Origin: Pterois miles
Lineage: Eukaryota; Chordata; Actinopteri; Perciformes; Scorpaenidae
DNA length: 64,000 nucleotides
Direction: 5' to 3'
NCBI GenBank assembly: GCA_947000775.1
Contig: CAMQGK010000639.1
Span: 62,001 to 126,000, forward strand
Position numbers and translations under genes: made by a program. The notes beneath the pieces were generated by a model. It worked only from the letters and a program-made list of their open reading frames with translations, had not been told where the DNA came from and did no database searches. Shown here one piece after another: positions 10,354 to 23,395 of the stretch; within the stretch, counting starts at the first letter, position 1; each line of letters starts with the position of its first letter.

Positions 10354-13300
10354 GACCAAAACCTGGATTTTACATTAAAGTAAGCACAGAATGTAGTTTA
10401 CAAAACTACAGGCCTGTTTAATGCTGTAAACGTAGCTTTTACATGAAAGTAAGCACAGAATGTAGTTTTCAACACCAGAGCACTGTTTAATGCTGGAAAC
10501 ATAGCTTTTACATGAAAGTAAGCATATAATGTGGATTTCATCACAGGAGGCCAGTTTAAAGACCAAAACCTGGATTTTACATTAAAGTGAGCACAGAATG
10601 TAGTTTACAACACTACAGGCCTGTGTAATGCTGTAAACGTAGCTTTTACATGAAAGTAAGCACAGAATGTAGTTTTCAACACCAGAGCACTGTTTAATGC
10701 TGGAAACATAGCTTTTACATGAAAGTGGGCACAGAATGTAGTTTTCATCACAGGAGGCCAGTTTACAGACCAAAACCTGGCTTTTACATGAAAGTGACAA
10801 CAGAATGTAGTTTTCATAACGGGAGGCCTGTTTGATGGTGTAAACATAGCTTTTACATGAAAGTAAGCACAGAATGTAGTTTTCCACACCAGAGCACTGT
10901 TTAATGCTGGAAACATAGCTTTTACATGAAAGTAAGCAGATAATGTGGATTTCATCACAGGAGGCCAGTTTACAGACCAAAACCTGGATTTTACATTAAA
11001 GTCAGCACAGAATGTAGTTTACAAAACTACAGGCCTGTTTAATGCTGTAAACGTAGCTTTTACATGAAAGTAAGCACAGAATGTAGTTTTCAACACTAGA
11101 GGTCTATTTGCTGGTGTAAACGTAGCTTTTACATGAAAGTAAGCATATAATGTGGATTTCATCACAGGAGGCCTGTTTAATGCTGGAAACGTTGCTTTCA
11201 CATGAAAGTGGGCACAGAATGTAGTTTTCAACACTAGAGGCCTGTTTAATGCTGGAAACGTTGCTTTCACACGAAAGTGGGCACAGAAAGTAGTTTTCAT
11301 CATGGGAGGCCTGTTTCATAGTGTAAACATAGCTTTTACATGAAAGTGAGCACAGAATGTAGTTTTCATGACGGGAGGCCTGTTTAATGCTGTAAACGTA
11401 GCTTTTACATGAAAAGTAAGCACAGAATGTAGTTTTCAACACTAGAGCACTGTTTAATGCTGGAAACATTGCTGTAACATGAAAGTGGGCACAGAATGTA
11501 GTTTTCAACACTACAGGCCTGTTTAATGCTGGAAACGTTGCTTTCACACGAAAGTGGGCACAGAATGTAGTTTTCAACACCAGAGCACTGTTTAATGCTG
11601 GAAACATAGCTTTTACATGAAAGTAAGCATATAATGTGGATTTCATCACAGGAGGCCAGTTTAAAGACCAAAACCTGGATTTTACATTAAAGTGAGCACA
11701 GAATGTAGTTTACAACACTACAGGCCTGTGTAATGCTGTAAACGTAGCTTTTACATGAAAGTAAGCACAGAATGTAGTTTTCAACACTAGAGGCCTGTTT
11801 GATGCTGGAAACGTTGCTGTAACATGAAAGTGGGCACAGAATGTAGTTTTCAACACTACAGGCCTGTTTAATGCTGGAAACGTTTCTTTCACATGAAAGT
11901 GGGCACAGAATGTAGTTTTCAACACTAGAGGCCGTTTTGATGGTGTAAACGTAGCTTTTACATGAAAGTAAGCACAGAATGTAGTTTTCAACACTAGAGC
12001 ACTGTTTAATGCTGGAAACATTGCTGTAACATGAAAGTAAGCACAGAATGTAGTTTTCAACACCAGAGCACTGTTTAATGCTGGAAACATAGCTTTTACA
12101 TGAAAGTAAGCATATAATGTGGATTTCATCACAGGAGGCCAGTTTAAAGACCAAAACCTGGATTTTACATTAAAGTGAGCACAGAATGTAGTTTACAACA
12201 CTACAGGCCTGTGTAATGCTGTAAACGTAGCTTTTACATGAAAGTAAGCACAGAATGTAGTTTTCCACACCAGAGCACTGTTTAATGCTGGAAACATAGC
12301 TTTTACATGAAACTAAGCAGATAATGTGGATTTCATCACAGGAGGCCAGTTTACAGACCAAAACCTGGATTTTACATTAAAGTCAGCACAGAATGTAGTT
12401 TACAAAACTACAGGCCTGTTTAATGCTGTAAACGTAGCTTTTACATGAAAGTAAGCACAGAATGTAGTTTTCAACACCAGAGCACTGTTTAATGCTGGAA
12501 ACATAGCTTTTACATGAAAGTGGGCACAGAATGTAGTTTTCATCACAGGAGGCCAGTTTACAGACCAAAACCTGGCTTTTACATGAAAGAGATAACAGAA
12601 TGTAGTTTTCATAACGGGAGGCCTGTTTGATGGTGTAAACATAGCTTTTACATGAAAGTAAGCACAGAATGTAGTTTTCCACACCAGAGCACTGTTTAAT
12701 GCTGGAAACATAGCTTTTACATGAAACTAAGCAGATAATGTGGATTTCATCACAGGAGGCCAGTTTACAGACCAAAACCTGGATTTTACATTAAAGTCAG
12801 CACAGAATGTAGTTTACAAAACTACAGGCCTGTTTAATGCTGTAAACGTAGCTTTTACATGAAAGTAAGCACAGAATGTAGTTTTCAACACTAGAGGTCT
12901 ATTTGCTGGTGTAAACGTAGCTTTTACATGAAAGTAAGCATATAATGTGGATTTCATCACAGGAGGCCTGTTTAATGCTGGAAACGTTGCTTTCACATGA
13001 AAGTGGGCACAGAATGTAGTTTTCAACACTACAGGCCTGTTTAATGCTGGAAACGTTGCTTTCACACGAAAGTGGGCACAGAATGTAGTTTTCATCACAG
13101 GAGGCCTGTTTCATAGTGTAAACATAGCTTTTACATGAAAGTGAGCACAGAATGTAGTTTTCATGACGGGAGGCCTGTTTAATGCTGTAAACGTAGCTTT
13201 TACATGAAAGTAAGCACAGAATGTAGTTTACAACACTACAGGCCTGTGTAATGCTGTAAACGTAGCTTTTACATGAAAGTAAGCACAGAATGTAGTTTTC

Positions 13301-13528
13301 AACACTAGAGGCCTGTTTGATGCTGGAAACGTTGCTTTCACATGAAAGTGGGCACAGAATGTAGTTTTCATCACAGGAGGCCTGTTTCATAGTGTAAACA
13401 TAGCTTTTACATGAAAGTAAGCACAGAATGTAGTTTTCCACAACAGAGCACTGTTTAATGCTGGAAACATAGCTTTTACATGAAAGTAAGCAGATAATGT
13501 GGATTTCATCACAGGAGGCCAGTTTACA
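10354..13528. repeat. HOR unit A4, 46-mer (3175 bp), blocks 3-6-10-7-3-6-11
   Basis: The opening 7-monomer F module is replaced by a 3-monomer block (10354-10561), so the CAGTAGG and CAATAAAGG monomers are missing. The first P junction here is followed by AAAGTAAGC, not AAAGTCAGC. The remaining blocks follow A3. The length is 46 x 69 plus the shared extra A at 11412-11415. Confidence 0.87.
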
Positions 13529-16500
13529 GACCAAAACCTGGATTTTACATTAAAGTCAGCACAGAATGTAGTTTACAAAACTACAGGCCTGTTTAATGCT
13601 GTAAACGTAGCTTTTACATGAAAGTAAGCACAGAATGTAGTTTTCAACACCAGAGCACTGTTTAATGCTGGAAACATAGCTTTTACATGAAAGTAAGCAT
13701 ATAATGTGGATTTCATCACAGGAGGCCAGTTTAAAGACCAAAACCTGGATTTTACATTAAAGTGAGCACAGAATGTAGTTTACAACACTACAGGCCTGTG
13801 TAATGCTGTAAACGTAGCTTTTACATGAAAGTAAGCACAGAATGTAGTTTTCAACACCAGAGCACTGTTTAATGCTGGAAACATAGCTTTTACATGAAAG
13901 TGGGCACAGAATGTAGTTTTCATCACAGGAGGCCAGTTTACAGACCAAAACCTGGCTTTTACATGAAAGTGACAACAGAATGTAGTTTTCATAACGGGAG
14001 GCCTGTTTGATGGTGTAAACATAGCTTTTACATGAAAGTAAGCACAGAATGTAGTTTTCCACACCAGAGCACTGTTTAATGCTGGAAACATAGCTTTTAC
14101 ATGAAAGTAAGCAGATAATGTGGATTTCATCACAGGAGGCCAGTTTACAGACCAAAACCTGGATTTTACATTAAAGTCAGCACAGAATGTAGTTTACAAA
14201 ACTACAGGCCTGTTTAATGCTGTAAACGTAGCTTTTACATGAAAGTAAGCACAGAATGTAGTTTTCATCACTAGAGGTCTATTTGCTGGTGTAAACGTAG
14301 CTTTTACATGAAAGTGAGCACAGAATGTAGTTTTCATGACGGGAGGCCTGTTTAATGCTGTAAACGTAGCTTTTACATGAAAGTAAGCACAGAATGTAGT
14401 TTTCAACACTAGAGCACTGTTTAATGCTGGAAACATTGCTGTAACATGAAAGTGGGCACAGAATGTAGTTTTCAACACTACAGGCCTGTTTAATGCTGGA
14501 AACGTTGCTTTCACACGAAAGTGGGCACAGAATGTAGTTTTCATCACAGGAGGCCTGTTTCATAGTGTAAACATAGCTTTTACATGAAAGTGAGCACAGA
14601 ATGTAGTTTTCATGACGGGAGGCCTGTTTAATGCTGTAAACGTAGCTTTTACATGAAAGTAAGCACAGAATGTAGTTTACAACACTACAGGCCTGTGTAA
14701 TGCTGTAAACGTAGCTTTTACATGAAAGTAAGCACAGAATGTAGTTTTCAACACCAGAGCACTGTTTAATGCTGGAAACATAGCTTTTACATGAAAGTGG
14801 GCACAGAATGTAGTTTTCATCACAGGAGGCCAGTTTACAGACCAAAACCTGGCTTTTACATGAAAGTGACAACAGAATGTAGTTTTCATAACGGGAGGCC
14901 TGTTTGATGGTGTAAACATAGCTTTTACATGAAAGTAAGCACAGAATGTAGTTTTCCACACCAGAGCACTGTTTAATGCTGGTAACATAGCTTTTACATG
15001 AAACTAAGCAGATAATGTGGATTTCATCACAGGAGGCCAGTTTACAGACCAAAACCTGGATTTTACATTAAAGTCAGCACAGAATGTAGTTTACAAAACT
15101 ACAGGCCTGTTTAATGCTGTAAACGTAGCTTTTACATGAAAGTAAGCACAGAATGTAGTTTTCAACACTAGAGGTCTATTTGCTGGTGTAAACGTAGCTT
15201 TTACATGAAAGTAAGCATATAATGTGGATTTCATCACAGGAGGCCTGTTTAATGCTGGAAACGTTGCTTTCACATGAAAGTGGGCACAGAATGTAGTTTT
15301 CAACACTAGAGGCCTGTTTAATGCTGGAAACGTTGCTTTCACAAGAAAGTGGGCACAGAAAGTAGTTTTCATCATGGGAGGCCTGTTTCATAGTGTAAAC
15401 ATAGCTTTTACATGATAGTGAGCACAGAATGTAGTTTTCATGACGGGAGGCCTGTTTAATGCTGTAAACGTAGCTTTTACATGAAAGTAAGCACAGAATG
15501 TTGTTTTCAACACTAGAGCACTGTTTAATGCTGGAAACATTGCTGTAACATGAAAGTGGGCACAGCATGTAGTTTTCAACACTACAGGCCTGTTTAATGC
15601 TGGAAACGTTGCTTTCACACGAAAGTGGGCACAGAATGTAGTTTTCATCACAGGAGGCCTGTTTCATAGTGTAAACATAGCTTTTACATGAAAGTGAGCA
15701 CAGAATGTAGTTTTCATGACGGGAGGCCTGTTTAATGCTGTAAACGTAGCTTTTACATGAAAGTAAGCACAGAATGTAGTTTACAACACTACAGGCCTGT
15801 GTAATGCTGTAAACGTAGCTTTTACATGAAAGTAAGCACAGAATGTAGTTTTCAACACCAGAGCACTGTTTAATGCTGTAAACGTAGCTTTTACATGAAA
15901 GTAAGCACAGAATGTAGTTTTCAACACTAGAGGTCTATTTGATGGTGTAAACGTAGCTTTTACATGAAAGTAAGCATATAATGTGGATTTCATCACAGTA
16001 GGCAAGTTTGATGCTATAAACGTAGCTTTTACATGAAAGTGAGAACAGAATGTAGTTTTCAACAATAAAGGCCTGTTTAATGCTGGAAACGTTGCTTTCA
16101 CATGAAAGTGGGCACAGAATGTAGATTTCATCACGGGAGGCCTGTTTGATAGTGTAAACATAGCTTTTACATGAAAGTAAGCACAGAATGTAGTTTTCAA
16201 CACCAGAGCACTGTTTAATGCTGGAAACATAGCTTTTACATGAAAGTAAGCATATAATGTGGATTTCATCACAGGAGGCCAGTTTAAAGACCAAAACCTG
16301 GATTTTACATTAAAGTGAGCACAGAATGTAGTTTACAACACTACAGGCCTGTGTAATGCTGTAAACGTAGCTTTTACATGAAAGTAAGCACAGAATGTAG
16401 TTTTCAACACTAGAGGCCTGTTTGATGCTGGAAACGTTGCTGTAACATGAAAGTGGGCACAGAATGTAGTTTTCAACACTACAGGCCTGTTTAATGCTGG

Positions 16501-18151
16501 AAACGTTGCTTTCACATGAAAGTGGGCACAGAATGTAGTTTTCAACACTAGAGGCCGTTTTGATGGTGTAAACGTAGCTTTTACATGAAAGTAAGCACAG
16601 AATGTAGTTTTCAACACTAGAGCACTGTTTAATGCTGGAAACATTGCTGTAACATGAAAGTAAGCACAGAATGTAGTTTTCAACACCAGAGCACTGTTTA
16701 ATGCTGGAAACATAGCTTTTACATGAAAGTAAGCATATAATGTGGATTTCATCACAGGAGGCCAGTTTAAAGACCAAAACCTGGATTTTACATTAAAGTG
16801 AGCACAGAATGTAGTTTACAACACTACAGGCCTGTGTAATGCTGTAAACGTAGCTTTTACATGAAAGTAAGCACAGAATGTAGTTTTCCACACCAGAGCA
16901 CTGTTTAATGCTGGAAACATAGCTTTTACATGAAACTAAGCAGATAATGTGGATTTCATCACAGGAGGCCAGTTTACAGACCAAAACCTGGATTTTACAT
17001 TAAAGTCAGCACAGAATGTAGTTTACAAAACTACAGGCCTGTTTAATGCTGTAAACGTAGCTTTTACATGAAAGTAAGCACAGAATGTAGTTTTCAACAC
17101 CAGAGCACTGTTTAATGCTGGAAACATAGCTTTTACATGAAAGTGGGCACAGAATGTAGTTTTCATCACAGGAGGCCAGTTTACAGACCAAAACCTGGCT
17201 TTTACATGAAAGAGATAACAGAATGTAGTTTTCATAACGGGAGGCCTGTTTGATGGTGTAAACATAGCTTTTACATGAAAGTAAGCACAGAATGTAGTTT
17301 TCCACACCAGAGCACTGTTTAATGCTGGAAACATAGCTTTTACATGAAACTAAGCAGATAATGTGGATTTCATCACAGGAGGCCAGTTTACAGACCAAAA
17401 CCTGGATTTTACATTAAAGTCAGCACAGAATGTAGTTTACAAAACTACAGGCCTGTTTAATGCTGTAAACGTAGCTTTTACATGAAAGTAAGCACAGAAT
17501 GTAGTTTTCAACACTAGAGGTCTATTTGCTGGTGTAAACGTAGCTTTTACATGAAAGTAAGCATATAATGTGGATTTCATCACAGGAGGCCTGTTTAATG
17601 CTGGAAACGTTGCTTTCACATGAAAGTGGGCACAGAATGTAGTTTTCAACACTACAGGCCTGTTTAATGCTGGAAACGTTGCTTTCACACGAAAGTGGGC
17701 ACAGAATGTAGTTTTCATCACAGGAGGCCTGTTTCATAGTGTAAACATAGCTTTTACATGAAAGTGAGCACAGAATGTAGTTTTCATGACGGGAGGCCTG
17801 TTTAATGCTGTAAACGTAGCTTTTACATGAAAGTAAGCACAGAATGTAGTTTACAACACTACAGGCCTGTGTAATGCTGTAAACGTAGCTTTTACATGAA
17901 AGTAAGCACAGAATGTAGTTTTCAACACTAGAGGCCTGTTTGATGCTGGAAACGTTGCTTTCACATGAAAGTGGGCACAGAATGTAGTTTTCATCACAGG
18001 AGGCCTGTTTCATAGTGTAAACATAGCTTTTACATGAAAGTAAGCACAGAATGTAGTTTTCCACAACAGAGCACTGTTTAATGCTGGAAACATAGCTTTT
18101 ACATGAAAGTAAGCAGATAATGTGGATTTCATCACAGGAGGCCAGTTTACA
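13529..18151. repeat. HOR unit A5, 67-mer (4623 bp), blocks 3-6-13-18-7-3-6-11
   Basis: This unit has two unusually long blocks without P junctions, 14150-15047 (13 monomers) and 15047-16289 (18 monomers). The 18-monomer block ends with most of an F module (CACAGTAGG at 15994) joined in through an AGAGCACTG monomer. The 13-monomer block contains a second R-junction segment (about 14.84 kb) and the private variant CTGGTAACAT at about 14.98 kb. That variant reappears near 33.68 and 35.06 kb. The unit looks like a mosaic made by several exchanges. It lacks the extra A of A1-A4. Confidence 0.85.
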
Positions 18152-19393
18152 GACCAAAACCTGGATTTTACATTAAAGTCAGCACAGAATGTAGTTTACA
18201 AAACTACAGGCCTGTTTAATGCTGTAAACGTAGCTTTTACATGAAAGTAAGCACAGAATGTAGTTTTCAACACTAGAGGTCTATTTGATGGTGTAAACGT
18301 AGCTTTTACATGAAAGTAAGCATATAATGTGGATTTCATCACAGTAGGCAAGTTTGATGCTATAAACGTAGCTTTTACATGAAAGTGAGCACAGAATGTA
18401 GTTTTCAACAATAAAGGCCTGTTTAATGCTGGAAACGTTGCTTTCACATGAAAGTGGGCACAGAATGTAGATTTCATCACGGGAGGCCTGTTTGATAGTG
18501 TAAACATAGCTTTTACATGAAAGTAAGCACAGAATGTAGTTTTCAACACCAGAGCACTGTTTAATGCTGGAAACATAGCTTTTACATGAAAGTAAGCATA
18601 TAATGTGGATTTCATCACAGGAGGCCAGTTTAAAGACCAAAACCTGGATTTTACATTAAAGTGAGCACAGAATGTAGTTTACAACACTACAGGCCTGTGT
18701 AATGCTGTAAACGTAGCTTTTACATGAAAGTAAGCACAGAATGTAGTTTTCAACACCAGAGCACTGTTTAATGCTGGAAACATAGCTTTTACATGAAAGT
18801 GGGCACAGAATGTAGTTTTCATCACAGGAGGCCAGTTTACAGACCAAAACCTGGCTTTTACATGAAAGTGACAACAGAATGTAGTTTTCATAACGGGAGG
18901 CCTGTTTGATGGTGTAAACATAGCTTTTACATGAAAGTAAGCACAGAATGTAGTTTTCCACACCAGAGCACTGTTTAATGCTGGAAACATAGCTTTTACA
19001 TGAAAGTAAGCAGATAATGTGGATTTCATCACAGGAGGCCAGTTTACAGACCAAAACCTGGATTTTACATTAAAGTCAGCACAGAATGTAGTTTACAAAA
19101 CTACAGGCCTGTTTAATGCTGTAAACGTAGCTTTTACATGAAAGTAAGCACAGAATGTAGTTTTCAACACTAGAGGTCTATTTGCTGGTGTAAACGTAGC
19201 TTTTACATGAAAGTAAGCATATAATGTGGATTTCATCACAGGAGGCCTGTTTAATGCTGGAAACGTTGCTTTCACACGAAAGTGGGCACAGAATGTAGTT
19301 TTCAACACCAGAGCACTGTTTAATGCTGGAAACATAGCTTTTACATGAAAGTAAGCATATAATGTGGATTTCATCACAGGAGGCCAGTTTAAA

Positions 19394-21187
19394 GACCAAA
19401 ACCTGGATTTTACATTAAAGTGAGCACAGAATGTAGTTTACAACACTACAGGCCTGTGTAATGCTGTAAACGTAGCTTTTACATGAAAGTAAGCACAGAA
19501 TGTAGTTTTCAACACTAGAGGCCTGTTTGATGCTGGAAACGTTGCTGTAACATGAAAGTGGGCACAGAATGTAGTTTTCAACACTACAGGCCTGTTTAAT
19601 GCTGGAAACGTTTCTTTCACATGAAAGTGGGCACAGAATGTAGTTTTCAACACTAGAGGCCGTTTTGATGGTGTAAACGTAGCTTTTACATGAAAGTAAG
19701 CACAGAATGTAGTTTTCAACACTAGAGCACTGTTTAATGCTGGAAACATTGCTGTAACATGAAAGTGGGCACAGAATGTAGTTTTCAACACTACAGGCCT
19801 GTTTAATGCTGGAAACGTTGCTTTCACATGAAAGTGGGCACAGAATGTAGTTTTCAACACTAGAGGCCGTTTTGATGGTGTAAACGTAGCTTTTACATGA
19901 AAGTAAGCACAGAATGTAGTTTTCAACACTAGAGCACTGTTTAATGCTGGAAACATTGCTGTAACATGAAAGTAAGCACAGAATGTAGTTTTCAACACCA
20001 GAGCACTGTTTAATGCTGGAAACATAGCTTTTACATGAAAGTAAGCATATAATGTGGATTTCATCACAGGAGGCCAGTTTAAAGACCAAAACCTGGATTT
20101 TACATTAAAGTGAGCACAGAATGTAGTTTACAACACTACAGGCCTGTGTAATGCTGTAAACGTAGCTTTTACATGAAAGTAAGCACAGAATGTAGTTTTC
20201 CACACCAGAGCACTGTTTAATGCTGGAAACATAGCTTTTACATGAAACTAAGCAGATAATGTGGATTTCATCACAGGAGGCCAGTTTACAGACCAAAACC
20301 TGGATTTTACATTAAAGTCAGCACAGAATGTAGTTTACAACACTACAGGCCTGTGTAATGCTGTAAACGTAGCTTTTACATGAAAGTAAGCACAGAATGT
20401 AGTTTTCAACACTAGAGGCCTGTTTGATGCTGGAAACGTTGCTGTAACATGAAAGTGGGCACAGAATGTAGTTTTCAACACTACAGGCCTGTTTAATGCT
20501 GGAAACGTTGCTTTCACATGAAAGTGGGCACAGAATGTAGTTTTCAACACTAGAGGCCGTTTTGATGGTGTAAACGTAGCTTTTACATGAAAGTAAGCAC
20601 AGAATGTAGTTTTCAACACTAGAGCACTGTTTAATGCTGGAAACATTGCTGTAACATGAAAGTGGGCACAGAATGTAGTTTTCAACACTACAGGCCTGTT
20701 TAATGCTGGAAACGTTGCTTTCACATGAAAGTGGGCACAGAATGTAGTTTTCAACACTAGAGGCCGTTTTGATGGTGTAAACGTAGCTTTTACATGAAAG
20801 TAAGCACAGAATGTAGTTTTCAACACTAGAGCACTGTTTAATGCTGGAAACATTGCTGTAACATGAAAGTAAGCACAGAATGTAGTTTTCAACACCAGAG
20901 CACTGTTTAATGCTGGAAACATAGCTTTTACATGAAAGTAAGCATATAATGTGGATTTCATCACAGGAGGCCAGTTTAAAGACCAAAACCTGGATTTTAC
21001 ATTAAAGTGAGCACAGAATGTAGTTTACAACACTACAGGCCTGTGTAATGCTGTAAACGTAGCTTTTACATGAAAGTAAGCACAGAATGTAGTTTTCCAC
21101 ACCAGAGCACTGTTTAATGCTGGAAACATAGCTTTTACATGAAACTAAGCAGATAATGTGGATTTCATCACAGGAGGCCAGTTTACA
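19394..21187. repeat. Tandem pair of 897-bp (13-monomer) segments
   Basis: The segments are 19394-20290 and 20291-21187, each a 10-monomer block plus a 3-monomer block. The copies differ in the first trimer: the left copy has GTTTCTTTC near 19611 and the right one GTTGCTTTC. They also differ at the opening P junction (AAAGTGAGC against AAAGTCAGC). The same 13-monomer module occurs again at 23603-24499. Confidence 0.85.
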
Positions 21188-22291
21188 GACCAAAACCTGG
21201 ATTTTACATTAAAGTCAGCACAGAATGTAGTTTACAAAACTACAGGCCTGTTTAATGCTGTAAACGTAGCTTTTACATGAAAGTAAGCACAGAATGTAGT
21301 TTTCAACACCAGAGCACTGTTTAATGCTGGAAACATAGCTTTTACATGAAAGTGGGCACAGAATGTAGTTTTCATCACAGGAGGCCAGTTTACAGACCAA
21401 AACCTGGCTTTTACATGAAAGAGATAACAGAATGTAGTTTTCATAACGGGAGGCCTGTTTGATGGTGTAAACATAGCTTTTACATGAAAGTAAGCACAGA
21501 ATGTAGTTTTCCACACCAGAGCACTGTTTAATGCTGGAAACATAGCTTTTACATGAAACTAAGCAGATAATGTGGATTTCATCACAGGAGGCCAGTTTAC
21601 AGACCAAAACCTGGATTTTACATTAAAGTCAGCACAGAATGTAGTTTACAAAACTACAGGCCTGTTTAATGCTGTAAACGTAGCTTTTACATGAAAGTAA
21701 GCACAGAATGTAGTTTTCAACACTAGAGGTCTATTTGCTGGTGTAAACGTAGCTTTTACATGAAAGTAAGCATATAATGTGGATTTCATCACAGGAGGCC
21801 TGTTTAATGCTGGAAACGTTGCTTTCACATGAAAGTGGGCACAGAATGTAGTTTTCAACACTACAGGCCTGTTTAATGCTGGAAACGTTGCTTTCACACG
21901 AAAGTGGGCACAGAATGTAGTTTTCAACACTAGAGCACTGTTTAATGCTGGAAACATTGCTGTAACATGAAAGTAAGCACAGAATGTAGTTTTCAACACC
22001 AGAGCACTGTTTAATGCTGGAAACATAGCTTTTACATGAAAGTAAGCATATAATGTGGATTTCATCACAGGAGGCCAGTTTAAAGACCAAAACCTGGATT
22101 TTACATTAAAGTGAGCACAGAATGTAGTTTACAACACTACAGGCCTGTGTAATGCTGTAAACGTAGCTTTTACATGAAAGTAAGCACAGAATGTAGTTTT
22201 CCACACCAGAGCACTGTTTAATGCTGGAAACATAGCTTTTACATGAAAGTAAGCATATAATGTGGATTTCATCACAGGAGGCCAGTTTAAA

Positions 22292-23395
22292 GACCAAAAC
22301 CTGGATTTTACATTAAAGTGAGCACAGAATGTAGTTTACAACACTACAGGCCTGTGTAATGCTGTAAACGTAGCTTTTACATGAAAGTAAGCACAGAATG
22401 TAGTTTTCAACACTAGAGGCCTGTTTGATGCTGGAAACGTTGCTGTAACATGAAAGTGGGCACAGAATGTAGTTTTCAACACTACAGGCCTGTTTAATGC
22501 TGGAAACGTTTCTTTCACATGAAAGTGGGCACAGAATGTAGTTTTCAACACTAGAGGCCGTTTTGATGGTGTAAACGTAGCTTTTACATGAAAGTAAGCA
22601 CAGAATGTAGTTTTCAACACTAGAGCACTGTTTAATGCTGGAAACATTGCTGTAACATGAAAGTGGGCACAGAATGTAGTTTTCAACACTACAGGCCTGT
22701 TTAATGCTGGAAACGTTGCTTTCACATGAAAGTGGGCACAGAATGTAGTTTTCAACACTAGAGGCCGTTTTGATGGTGTAAACGTAGCTTTTACATGAAA
22801 GTAAGCACAGAATGTAGTTTTCAACACTAGAGCACTGTTTAATGCTGGAAACATTGCTGTAACATGAAAGTGGGCACAGAATGTAGTTTTCAACACTACA
22901 GGCCTGTTTAATGCTGGAAACGTTTCTTTCACATGAAAGTGGGCACAGAATGTAGTTTTCAACACTAGAGGCCGTTTTGATGGTGTAAACGTAGCTTTTA
23001 CATGAAAGTAAGCACAGAATGTAGTTTTCAACACTAGAGCACTGTTTAATGCTGGAAACATTGCTGTAACATGAAAGTGGGCACAGAATGTAGTTTTCAA
23101 CACTACAGGCCTGTTTAATGCTGGAAACGTTGCTTTCACATGAAAGTGGGCACAGAATGTAGTTTTCAACACTAGAGGCCGTTTTGATGGTGTAAACGTA
23201 GCTTTTACATGAAAGTAAGCACAGAATGTAGTTTTCAACACTAGAGCACTGTTTAATGCTGGAAACATTGCTGTAACATGAAAGTAAGCACAGAATGTAG
23301 TTTTCAACACCAGAGCACTGTTTAATGCTGGAAACATAGCTTTTACATGAAAGTAAGCATATAATGTGGATTTCATCACAGGAGGCCAGTTTAAA
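22292..23395. repeat. Expanded block with four 207-bp trimers
   Basis: Between P junctions 22292 and 23396 there are 16 monomers, including four copies of a three-monomer cycle. The cycle is a TAAGC monomer, a TGTAAC/ACTACAGG monomer, and a monomer ending GGCCGTTTTGATGGT. The third monomer alternates between GTTTCTTTC (about 22507 and 22921) and GTTGCTTTC. The true duplicated step is therefore 414 bp, two trimers at a time. Equivalent blocks elsewhere have one or two trimers. Confidence 0.87.
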
